Shown here: positions 54,201 to 64,000 of the stretch, one piece after another
Position numbering within the stretch: position 1 is the first letter of the stretch
Layout: each line of letters opens with the position of its first letter
Assembly: GCF_014805685.1 (NCBI RefSeq)
Contig: NC_060885.1
Span: 26,321,132 to 26,385,131 of the forward strand
Origin: Silurus meridionalis
Lineage: Eukaryota > Chordata > Actinopteri > Siluriformes > Siluridae
Reading direction: 5' to 3'
Length of the DNA: 64,000 nucleotides
Made by a program: the position numbers and the translations under genes
The notes under the pieces: generated by a model
What the model was told of the DNA's origin: nothing
The model's input: the letters and a program-made list of their open reading frames with translations, nothing else
The model's database searches: none

Positions 54201-54934
54201 TGTGAAATAAAGAAAAAGGGAGATCCACACATCATGCTTCAAAACACTTGTTTTTTAATGAAGATTAAAAATGTTTTTTAAGTCACCCTGGATTATATAG
54301 ATTATTGATAGACAGGATTAGGTGTGAAGTGTGAAGTGTTTTGTAGAAGATATAAGTAGAGTCGGGTGCTTGCTGTGAAGTTTTGCAGCATGTTAGGTGT
54401 TTCTATGGTGATGTGATGTGTGTTGTGAGGAGAAAGACTTCAGCTGAATAACCAGTGAAGTGCTGATTATTTCACTGGGAAGGACATGTGACCAGTTTCA
54501 GGAGGAAAAATTGCTCAATTAATAAACCAGAAATAAAAAGTGTGTATTTTTAAAGTTGTAAAAAAACTGAATTCATTTTATAATAAAACATGGAATCCGA
54601 ATTACGTGTTAAATCTTTTCCCTGAATATTTCCGAAATAAAAAGATGTAACTAATTTTCATCCCTGACCACGGTGTGTTTGCACAAAACAATAAAAAATA
54701 TTTCAGTTAGTGTGTCCTTTTATCATAAGAGTTAGTATGAAGTATGTTGCTATGGCAACACAAATGTGTGAATTCATTAATAAAAAGCAAAAGAGCATGA
54801 TTATTGAATTTGGATTGGGCCAGACGTGGTGACTATTGTCGTCTCATATTTAGCACCCCTGTCTCATCTCTATTTCTTTCCTAATATGGTCATGTTTTAC
54901 TGTTGTTTTCAGTGTGTCAGTGTGTTGATTTACT

Positions 54935-55615
54935 CACTAAATGATTGTGTCTCTGTGTCCAGTCTCTCTGTGTGTAGTCTTCCTTTGTTCAGTCTCTATT
55001 TTTTCAGTCTCTGTGTCCAGTCTCTCTGTGTGTAGTCTCTCTGTGTTTAGTCTTTCTTTGTTCAGTCTCTGTGTTTAGTCTCCTGTGTTCAGTCTCTCTG
55101 TGTTCAATCTCTTTGTTTAGTCTCTGTGTTCAGTCTCTCTGTGTTCAGTCTCTCTTTGTTTAGTCTATGTGTTCAGTTTCTCTGTTTTCAGTCTCTCTGT
55201 GTTTTGTCTCTTTGTGTTCAGTCTATTACTCTCTGTGTTCAGTCTCCTGTGTGTAGTTTTTGTTTGTTTTAAGTCTCTTTGTCTGCGTATTTAGTCTCCT
55301 GTATTAATTCTCTCTGTTTTCTCTCTCTTTGATCTTCTCTGTCTTCTGTGTTTAGTCTCTTTGTGTTCATTCTCTCTGTATCTCTTTATTTAGTCTCTCT
55401 GTGTTCATTCTCTGTCTCTCATTGTATTTAGTCTTTCTGTCTCTGTATTTAGTCTCTGTCTCTCTGTGTTCATTCTCTTTGTGATTAGCCACTCTGTCTT
55501 CTGTCCATATTTGTTCAATCTTTCTGTCTCTCTGGGTTATTTATCTCTGTGTTCATTAGCTCTGTCTCTCTGTGCTTATTTTTCTGTTTCTCTGTGTTCA
55601 GTCTCAATATCTTAA
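54935..55615. repeat. TCTCTGTGTTCAGTC minisatellite
   Basis: Irregular 15-16-bp units of the type TCTCTGTGTTCAGTC with many variants. It is followed at 55640-55780 by a second, GT-rich irregular repeat (GTGTTTAGGTGCAAGTGTTC) and a (TG)n tract at 55827-55889. Confidence 0.88.
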
Positions 55616-55825
55616 AAATTTTTTTTGTGTGAGTGTTTAGGTGCAAGTGTTCAGGTCTGGGTGTTTAGATGCAGTGTTGCAAGTGTTCAGTGTCCAGGTG
55701 TTTATGTGCCAGTGTTTGGATGCAAGTGTTTGGGTGTGGGTGTTTAGGTTTGAGCTTTTGTGTGTTATTATTCAGCTGTAAGGTTTAGGGCTTGGGAACT
55801 CTGCTATGATTCTGCTATGTCGCTG

Positions 55826-55892
<67 letters not shown>

Positions 55893-56224
55893 TGTGTTTC
55901 CTCCGTTTTGGGCTGCTGCTCAGGGTGTGTGTTTTTTTCTGTAAATAAAGCATCACATGTGAAATGATTTTCTTCCTCAGGAATGTCATTAGAGCTCAGC
56001 GAGGCAGCAACATTCACACAGTCAGGAAAATAAAAATAACTTTCCATAATGTGTCTGCAGCTTGACTGTGTGGGAGGAGACACGCTAGCAGCGTGTTTAA
56101 AAGCGTGTCGTATAGAAATCCATAATTTCTTTCAGAGGAGAAACATATTCCAGGTTGACATGACACTCATGAAGAGAACATCACATGAGTCTTTTCTTAC
56201 CATCACCATTTCATCTGATCTCAT

Positions 56225-57090
56225 CCCTGCAAATCCTCCATTAACACTCAATCAACACTGTGTTCATGATCAGCGTTCCTCCAGTAACATTAAATCAACA
56301 CTCTGTTCATGATCAGCCTTCCTCCATTAACACTCCATCAGCACTGTGTTCATGATCAGCGTTCTTCCATTAACACTTCACCAACACTGTGTTCATTATC
56401 AGCATTCCTCCATTAACAATAAATCAACACTGTGTTCATGATCAGCATTCCTCTATTAACATTAAATCAACACTGTGTTCATAATCAGCATTCCGCCAAT
56501 AATACTGCATCAACACTGTGTTCATGATCGGTGTTCTTCCACTAACACTTAATCAACACTGTGTTCATGATCAGTGTTCCTCCATTAACATTAAATCAAC
56601 ACTGTGTTCATGTTCGGCGTTCCTCCATTAACACTCCATCAACCCTGTGTTTATGATCAGCGTTCCTCCATTAACATTTCATCAGCACTGTGTTCATGAT
56701 CAGCGTTCCGCCACTAACACTGCATCAACACTGTGTTCATGATCAGCGTTCCTCTATTATCACTCCATCAACACTGTGTTCATGATCAGCGTTCTTTCAT
56801 TAACATTCAGTCAACACTGTGTTCATGATCATTGTTCCTTCATTAACGTTCCATCAACACTGTTTTCATGATCAGTGTTCCTTCATTAACGTTCCATCAA
56901 CACTGTGTTCATAATCAGTGTTCCTTCATTAACTTTCCATCAACACTGTGTTCATGATCAGTGTTCCTCCATTAACATTAAATCAACACTGTGTTTATTA
57001 TCAGCATTCTTTTATTAACACTCCATCAACCCTGTGTTTATGATCAGCGTTCCTCCATTAACATTAAATCAACACTGTATTCATGATCAA
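56225..57090. repeat. 43-bp minisatellite, first block
   Basis: About 20 tandem units near 43 bp, each with ATCAACACTGTGTTCATGAT, CAGCGTTCCTCC and ATTAACACT. Units vary at a few sites. No long frame persists. It continues after a gap at 57365. Confidence 0.94.
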
Positions 57091-57364
57091 TTCAAAATAA
57101 TAAAGAACATGAAAAGCAAAACTAGATCAGAATCTGAATTATAAACACAGAATGATGGTTTGGTAAATGGCAGGGAACAAAGCTCACACTGACAGGGGAA
57201 ACAAAGGGGTATCAATACTCAAACTAATCAAAGTCTGAAACATGTGTGGACAATAAGGGTAACAATGAAAAAAAACAATAACAAGGCAGAGGTGCAGACA
57301 TGCAAAAAAAAGAGAAGTGCACTAGTGCTGCTAGCCATCATACACAGTGGATAATTTCTGCTAA
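57091..57364. other. 274-bp non-repeat insert in the minisatellite
   Basis: Unique AT-rich sequence between the two blocks of the 43-bp array, with A-rich runs but no recognised ends, hairpin or coding sequence. It is either an insertion or the ancestral flank separating two amplifications. Confidence 0.6.
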
Positions 57365-58750
57365 TCAGTGTTTACTCCATCAACACTTCCTTGATCAACA
57401 CTGTGTTAATGATCACTGTTCATCCATTAACATTTCATCAGCACTGTGTTCATGATCAGCATTCCTCCATTAACATTAAATCAACACTGTGTTCATGTTC
57501 GTTCCTCCATTAACACTCAATCAACACTGTGTTCATGATCAGCGTTCCGCCACTAACACTGCATCAACACTGTGTTCATTATCAGCATTCCTCCATTAAC
57601 ACTCAATCAACACTGTGTTCATGATCAGCGTTCTTTCATTAACATTCAGTCAACACTGTGTTAATGATCAGTGTTCCTCCATTAACACTCCATCAACCCT
57701 GTGTTTATGATCAGCGTTCCGCCACTAACACTGCATCAACACTGTGTTAATGATCAGTGTTCCTTCATTAACGTTCCATCAACACTGTGTTCATGATCAG
57801 TGTTCCTCCATTAACATTTCATCAGCACTGTGTTCATGATCGGTGTTCTTCCACTAACACTTAATCAACACTGTGTTCATAATCAGCATTCCGCCAATAA
57901 TACTGCATCAACACTGTGTTCATGATCAGCATTCCTCTATTAACATTAAATCAACACTGTGTTCATAATCAGCATTCCGCCAATAATACTGCATCAACAC
58001 TGTGTTCATGATCAGCGTTCTTTCATTAACATTCAGTCAACACTGTGTTCATGATCAGCATTCCTCCATTAACACTCCATCAACACTTCCTTGATCAACA
58101 CTGTGTTAATGATCAGTGTTCCTCCATTAACACTCAATCAACACTGTGTTTATTATCAGCATTCTTTATTAACACTCCATCAGCACTGTGTTCATGTTCG
58201 TTCCTCCATTAACATTAAATCAACACTGTGTTCATGATCAGCGTTCCGCCACTAACACTGCATCAACACTGTGTTCATAATCAGCATTCCGCCAATAATA
58301 CTGCATCAACACTGTGTTCATGATCAGCCTTCCTCCATTAACACTCCATCAACACTTCCTTGATCAACACTGTGTTAATGATCAGTGTTCCTTCATTAAC
58401 GTTCCATCAACACTGTGTTAATGATCAGTGTTCCTTCATTAACGTTCCATCAACACTGTGTTAATGATCAGTGTTCCTTCATTAACGTTCCATCAACACT
58501 GTGTTCATGATCAGCGTTCCTCCAGTAACATTAAATCAACACTGTGTTAATGATCAGTGTTCCTCCATTAACACTCCATCAACACTGTTTTCATGATCAG
58601 TGTTCCTCCATTAACACTCCATCAACACTGTGTTCATGATCAGCGTTCCGCCACTAACACTGCATCAACACTGTGTTTATTATCAGCATTCCTCCATTAA
58701 CACTCAATCAACACTGTGTTAATGATCACTGTTCATCCATTACTGAGCAA
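57365..58750. repeat. 43-bp minisatellite, second block
   Basis: About 32 units of the same family as 56225-57090. Multi-unit variants recur, for example the pair carrying AACACTTCCTTGATCAACAC occurs at about 57380, 58083 and 58350, which shows higher-order duplication of unit groups. Confidence 0.94.
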
Positions 58751-58848
58751 TCATTAACATAATCACACCACCTCATTACACACACACACAAAGTGTTCAT
58801 TTATCTGTTATAAATGTAGTGAAGTGAGTTAACGAATGGTGAAGGCTC

Positions 58849-58850
<2 letters not shown>

Positions 58851-58924
<74 letters not shown>

Positions 58925-59219
58925 ATTAATGTGGGTGTCTGTTTGATAATGAGCTGATGATCTGTGTGTTTTGAAGGACTCTCATTAATCTCAGTAATTA
59001 CTGCGCTGTGATGATGGAGTAATCAGGCAGGTCTGCTGCAATCCCAGTAGATCACCAGCTAAAGACTTTAACATTGTCCACTCAATCTGGTTTACAGCTT
59101 CAGCGTCATGGTCCACATTAAAGCATCACGAGTTCCTATCACAGGAACAATGCAGCTTCACTCACACAGAGACAAATATACACACACATCAACCATTTAA
59201 CCCATGTCACCTGGAGTTT

Positions 59220-59274
<55 letters not shown>

Positions 59275-59310
59275 TGAGAGAGAGAGAGAAAGAGAGAGAA
59301 TGAGAGAGAG
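58851..59310. repeat. (TG)n and (GA)n microsatellites
   Basis: (TG)n at 58851-58922, then unique sequence, then (TG)n at 59222-59271 leading into (GA)n to about 59315. Confidence 0.95.
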
Positions 59311-59380
59311 AGAGATAGTGCACCACTTTTTCCAGTAAACAGTCCCTACAGAGACATACTCAGGTGCACTGCAGCATTGC

Positions 59381-62300
59381 AAGCCCGATTGCGAGCAGCT
59401 CTGTGCGGGCGGGGCACGCACGGGAGAAGGAGTGAGGTGCTTTGGGGAATGCCGAAGTCTGACAGCCGCAGAAGGGGGCCCCTGACGCCCCAAGCCCACA
59501 GCATGCCCGGCGGGCCAGGGCACTCGGAGGAGGGCCCCCCCAACCACCCAGGGTCGAAGGGGACCTGGCCGGAACCGGCCCGGAGCCAGGAACAGCAGGT
59601 AAGGGGCCGAGGAGAAGTGACCACCACCGCGGAGAGCCGGAATGGGACGACGGCCCCAGCGGGGTCCCTGGAACGGAGCACAGCCCCACGCGGAGGCCAG
59701 GAACGGGGCGAAGTCCTCGGCGCAGACTAGAGGCGGAGAGACGTCCACCACGGAGACCCGGAGCAGAGCGACACCCTCAGTGAAGACCGGAGGCAGCGCG
59801 ACGTCCTCCACGGAGCCTTGGAGCGGAGCGACGCCCTCGGCGGAGAGACGACTCCCCTGGAGACCTGGAGCAGAGCGACGCCCTCTGCGGAGACAGGAGG
59901 CGGAGAGACGACCCTCCTGGAGACCTGGAGCGGAGCGACGCCCTTGGCGGAGACTGAAGGCGGAGAGACGCCATCCACGGAGCTCTGGGGCAGGCTGACA
60001 CCCTCGGTGGTGACTGGAGGCGGAGAGATACCCACAGCGGAGACCGGAGGCGGAGTGCTGCCCTCAGCGGAGAGACCGGGAACGGAGCCACGCCCTCAGC
60101 GGAAACTGACAGCTGAGCGACTTCCCCTGCGGTGGTCTGGAGCTGAGAGGCGGTCACCCTGGAGACCTGAGCGGAGCGACGCCTTGGCGGAGACTGAAGG
60201 CGGAGAGACGCCATCCACAGAGCTCTGGGGCAGGCTGACACCCTCGGTGGTGACTGGAGGCGGAGAGATACCCACAGCGGAGACCGGAGGCGGAGTGCTG
60301 CCTCAGCGGAGAGACCGAACGGAGCCACGCCCTCAGCGGAAACTGACAGCTGGCGACTTCCCCTGCGGTGGTCTGGAGCTGAGGCGGTCACCCTGGAGAC
60401 CTGAGCAGAGCGACGCCTCTGCGGAGACAGGAGGCGGAGAGACGACCCTCCTGGAGACCTGAGCAGAGCGACGCCTCTGCGGAGACAGGAGGCGGAGAGA
60501 CGACCCTCCTGGAGACCTGGGCGGGCGGCGCCCTCTGCGGAGACAGGAGGCGGAGAGACGACCCTCCTGGAGACCTGGGCGGGCGGCGCCCTCTGCGGAG
60601 ACAGGAGGCGGAGAGACGACCCTCCTGGAGACCTGGAGCAGAGCGACGCCTCTGCGGAGACAGGAGGCGGAGAGACGACCCTCCTGGAGACCTGGAGCGG
60701 AGCGACGCCCTTGGCGGAGACTGAAGGCGGAGAGACGCCATCCACGGAGCTCTGGGGCAGGCTGACACCCTCGGTGGTGACTGGAGGCGGAGAGATACCC
60801 ACAGCGGAGACCGGAGGCGGAGTGCTGCCCTCAGCGGAGAGACCGGGAACGGAGCCACGCCCTCAGCGGAAACTGACAGCTGAGCGACTTCCCCTGCGGT
60901 GGTCTGGAGCTGAGAGGCGGTCACCCTGGAGACCTGAAAAGGCGTGACGTCCCTGGCGGCAACCTGGAACGGATCGACGTTACCCAGGAAGGTCAGGAAT
61001 GGGACCTCATCACCCACGGGGACCTGGAGTGGAGAGATAACCCTGGTGACTACCTAAAGCAGGGCAGAGCGCTCAACGGGGCTTACCGGCTGGAAGACCC
61101 TCTGGATGGGACCCTCTGGATGGGAACCGGAAATGGAGCGACGCCCCTGACTGAGCACAGAGGCTGAGTGATGACCTCGGCAGGGTTCATCGGTGTGACC
61201 TCACCCTCCAGGGAGCTCAGGAGCAACCTGTCTTCGTCCAGGGAGCTTGGAGGCAGGATGTCACCGTGAGAGGGGTCCTGAGGCGAGCCGTCACCGAGGG
61301 AGGAGCTCATGAGCGAGACGTCGCCGTGGGAGGAGCTCGGGAGCGAGACGTCGCTGTGGGAGGAGCTCGGGAGCGAGACATCGCCGTGGGAAGAGCTCTG
61401 TGACGTGACTTGGTCTTCTGAGTGCTCGTGGGGCGAGCCGTCACCTTTTGGGAGACTGTGGGGCGAGCCGTCGCCTTCGGATGAAGCCAGGGGCAGCGGT
61501 TCGACATCCCTTTCGCAGTCCCGGAGCTGAGGTGAGTGCTCTGGGGACCCCTCGGGAAAAGAGGAGGTCTGTGACGTAGCTTCGCCTTCTGAGTGCACGT
61601 AGGGCGAGCCGTCACCTTCTGGGAGACTGTGGGGCGAACCGTCGCCTTCGGTGGAGCCCGGGGGCAACGGGTCGACGTCCCTTTCGCAATCTAGGAGTCG
61701 AGTGAAGAGCTCTGGGGAACCCTTTGGTGAAGCGGAGCTCTGAGAGGTGGAGTCGCCCTCAGGGAGACTGTGGGGCGAACCGTCGCCTTCGGTGGAGCCC
61801 AGGGGCAACGGGACGACTTCCCTTTCGCAGTCTCGGAGGTGAGTTGTGTTCTCCGGGATCCCATTGGACGAAGAGCTGTTCTCGGGGATGCAGGCTCTCC
61901 TTGGGACGCTGGTGCGGAACCGAGCTCTTCTTGAGACCCTGGAACGGAGCTGAACTTTCCCGGGAGTCCTGGGACGGAACTGAGCTCTCTTCGGGATTCG
62001 GGAGCGGAGCCGAGCTCTCGTCAGGGACCTGGAGCGAAGCCGAGCTCTCATCAGGGACCTGGAGCGAAGAGGAGCTCTCGTCAGGGACCGGGAGCGGAGC
62101 CGAGCTCTCGTCAGGGACCTGGAGCGAAGCCGAGCTCTCATCAGGGACCTGGAGCGAAGAGGAGCTCTCCTGGAAGCCTAGGAGCGGAGAGGGAGCCACC
62201 TGGAAGCCTAGGAGCGGAGAGGAGCTCGCCTGGGGACCCTGGAGCGGAGAGGAGCTCGCCGGGAGGTCCTGGGACGAAGCCGAGTTCCTTTCCGGACTCT

Positions 62301-63025
62301 GGAGCGGAACCGAGCTCTCGGGGACTTTTTGGAGCGGAACCGAGCTCACGGAGGTCCGGGGACGGAACGGAGCTCTCACGGAGGTCCGGGGATGGAACGG
62401 AGCTCTCCCGGAGGTCCTGGGATGGAACGGAGCTCTCACAGAGGTCCTGGGATGGAATGGAGCTCTCACGGAGGTCCTGGGACGGGACGGAGCTCTCACG
62501 AAGGTCCTGGGATGGGATGTAGCTTTCTTCAGGACCCTGGAGCGGAAAGGAGCTCTCTTCGGAGACCTGGAGCGGAGCTGAACCAACCCAAAGGTTTTGG
62601 AGCAGGATGGAGAGCTCCTGGAGGTCCTGGAAGGAAACAGAGCCAGCCTGGATATCCTGGAGCACAGCGGAGATCCCTTGGAGGACCCTTGGAGGACCTT
62701 CTTTTTTTTGCGGTCCAATAACAACATCCACGGTGCGTTATGGAGCAAGCGCGCCGCGGAGGAAGCGACAGAGAAGCGTTGATAGTCCGAGGTGCGCTGG
62801 GGAAGGTAAACGCAGCCGTGAAGTGAGCGAGGAGCCCGGGAGGAGAAGGTATGTAGCGGGAGCAGCATACACACGACCACACACCACCATGAACCTACAC
62901 GACCACGCATGAACATACAATAACAGACGGGGAGTGTGGGTGAGTGAGGGATATAATGGCGGTGTGATGCGTGAGTAGATGGGAGTCAGGTGTTCCCCAT
63001 GAAGCCCGATTGCGAGCAGCTCTGT
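59381..63025. repeat. GC-rich minisatellite island bounded by a 24-bp direct repeat
   Basis: A perfect 24-bp repeat (starting AAGCCCGATTGCGAGC) lies at 59381-59404 and 63002-63025. Between them lies sequence far richer in G+C than the rest of the window, mostly tandem repeats: 59740-60960 (CGGAGAGACGACCCTCCTGG units), 61200-61860 (GAGGAGCTCGGGAGCGAGAC units) and 61900-62700 (GAGCTCTCGTCAGGGACCTG units). Long open frames exist on both strands (up to about 385 codons), Ser/Pro/Arg/Leu-rich on minus and Glu/Ser/Gly/Trp-rich on plus. I see no domain and no codon evidence of a gene. Element type unknown. Confidence 0.7.
59942..60950. repeat. higher-order repeat in the GC-rich island
   Basis: A ~230-bp block beginning TTGGCGGAGACTGAAGGCGG recurs at about 59943, 60183 and 60712. 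The middle copy is shorter through single-base losses in runs (CCC to CC, GGG lost). Between copies two and three, about 60415-60705, lie five to seven ~58-60-bp units with CGGAGACAGGAGGCGGAGAG. Confidence 0.88.
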
Positions 63026-63061
63026 ATATATACTGTTCCTATATATATATACACACACACA

Positions 63062-64000
63062 CAGTTGAAACCAGATATTTACATACACTTCAGAAAAAAA
63101 CACAAAAACTTTTATTTCTTTACTGTCATACATTAAATCAGAGTAAACTTTTTCTGTTTAAAATCAATAAACATTATCATATTTTTTGCATTTGTTAAAT
63201 ATCAGAATCAAGCGAGGGAGAATTATTATGTATTTTTATTATCACTTTCATCAAAGTCAGAAGTATACATACACTAAATTTAACGTGCCTTTAAACAAAA
63301 AAATAAACTCCAGATGATTCCATTCTGAGCTTAAGAAGCCTCTGATAGGTTAACTGATTCCATTTGAGTTAATTGGTAGCACACCTGTGGATGCATATAA
63401 AGGCACAGAAACAAAGAGCCTCTTTCTTTGCCATCATGGGAAAATCAAGAAAAATCCACCAAGACATCAGAAAAAGAATTGTTGAACTCCACAAGTATGG
63501 CTCATCCTTAGGTGAAATTTCCAGATGCCTGAAGGTCCCACGTTCATCCGTTCAGACAATAATACGCAAGTATAAAAAACATGGGAATGTACAACCATCA
63601 TACCGCTCAGGAAGGAGACGGATTCTAAATCCCAGAGAGGGGCAATGACCCCAAAGCATACCTCCAATGGGCAATGACCCCAAGCATACTTCCAAATAAG
63701 TTATAAAGTGGCTTAAGGACAACAAATTCAATGTATTGGAGTGGACATCACAAAGCCCTGATCTCAATCCCATAGTCAATCCCAAAATTTGTGGGCGGCA
63801 CTGAAAAGGCGAGTGCGAGCAAGAAGGCCTACAAACCTGACCCAGTTACACCAGTTCTGTCAAGAGGAGTGGGCCAAAATTCCAGCAAACTATTGTAGAA
63901 AGCTTGTGGAAGGATACCCAAAACGTTTGACCCAAGTGAAACAGTTTCGGGGCAATTCCACCAAATACTAAGGAAGTGTATGTATACTTCTGACTTTGAT
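63062..64000 (+). mobile_element. Tc1-like transposon, left part, running off the window
   Basis: Left end CAGTTGAAACCAGATATTTA then CATACACTTCAG, with an inner copy AAGTCAGAAGTATACATACACT at 63255, an IR/DR structure as in salmonid/cyprinid-type Tc1 elements. The opposite end begins at about 63973 (GAAGTGTATGTATACTTCTGA) and is cut by the window edge. Confidence 0.88.
63436..63971 (+). pseudogene. Tc1-like transposase with large internal deletion
   Basis: The N-terminus is open: MGKSRKIHQDIRKRIVELHK, then YGSSLGEISRCLKVPRSSVQ (paired-like helix-turn-helix), then SGRRRILNPRE. The sequence then jumps to NDPK-type text near 63650, present twice in tandem (GGGCAATGACCCCAA at 63640 and 63669), and resumes at LWAALKRRVRARRPTNLTQL to FRGNSTKY. 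The first catalytic Asp region is deleted and frames are shifted, so it is inactive. Confidence 0.88.

Noticed and set aside
56225..58750. Array resembling a CRISPR (regular repeats near 43 bp)
   Set aside because: There are no unique spacers; whole units are repeated, no cas genes are present, and the genome is eukaryotic.
59377..62916. Long Ser/Pro/Arg or Glu/Ser/Gly frames on both strands, up to 385 codons
   Set aside because: Units with lengths divisible by three keep several frames open at once; no domain, start context or splice signal supports a gene. Kept only as a repeat island.

Overview
The window looks like a stretch of a teleost fish nuclear genome. The evidence is spliced genes with vertebrate orthologues (a KLHDC3 kelch gene and TMEM121), several Tc1-like DNA transposons with fish-type IR/DR ends, fish-type non-LTR retrotransposons, hAT remnants, and an extreme load of (CA)n/(TG)n microsatellites and minisatellites. 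Such density is common in otophysan fishes such as catfishes, but the species cannot be fixed from this sequence. There is no bacterial, CRISPR, rRNA or tRNA content that I can see.

Layout. 1-5.3 kb: micro- and minisatellites with one weak acidic exon candidate. 5.3-18.1 kb: klhdc3 on the minus strand. Seven coding exons give 309 contiguous residues; the last ~73 residues (BC-box region) were not found. Its 3' half is scrambled by tandem duplications: exon 4 five times, exon 6 three times, exons 5 and 7 twice. A GC-rich promoter with a CCAAT box and three E-box-like sites spaced 18 bp apart lies at about 18.0-18.13 kb. 18-21.6 kb: exon-like fragments of unknown identity and simple repeats. 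21.6-24.8 kb: one LINE inserted inside another. 25.9-27.1 kb: a perfect 122-bp inverted repeat around a (GA)n tract. 29.0-31.5 kb: a Tc1-like element inserted in a LINE reverse transcriptase. 31.9-36.3 kb: tmem121 on the minus strand, with a 1.9-kb tandem duplication that adds a broken second copy. 37-39.6 kb: simple repeats and a Tc1 deletion derivative. 39.6-46.3 kb: nested transposons (LINE in Tc1 in hAT), a ~1.06-kb (TA)n array and a second copy of the LINE/Tc1 chimera. 46.8-49.4 kb: an intact two-exon, 843-residue transposase-like gene on the minus strand. 50-59.3 kb: microsatellites and a long 43-bp minisatellite. 59.4-63.0 kb: a GC-rich minisatellite island flanked by a 24-bp direct repeat. 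63.06-64 kb: a decayed Tc1-like element running off the window.

The host genes here are ordinary; the unusual content is structural. Klhdc3 and tmem121 both carry near-identical tandem duplications in which one copy is repeatedly shorter at homopolymers. That fits either recent duplication with decay or false duplication of unpolished long-read sequence, and must be settled with raw reads. The strongest candidate for something little described is the 843-residue gene: it has a DDE-like residue pattern, a cysteine-rich region and a C-terminal SH3/chromo-like segment, and a repeated inverted motif lies just upstream.
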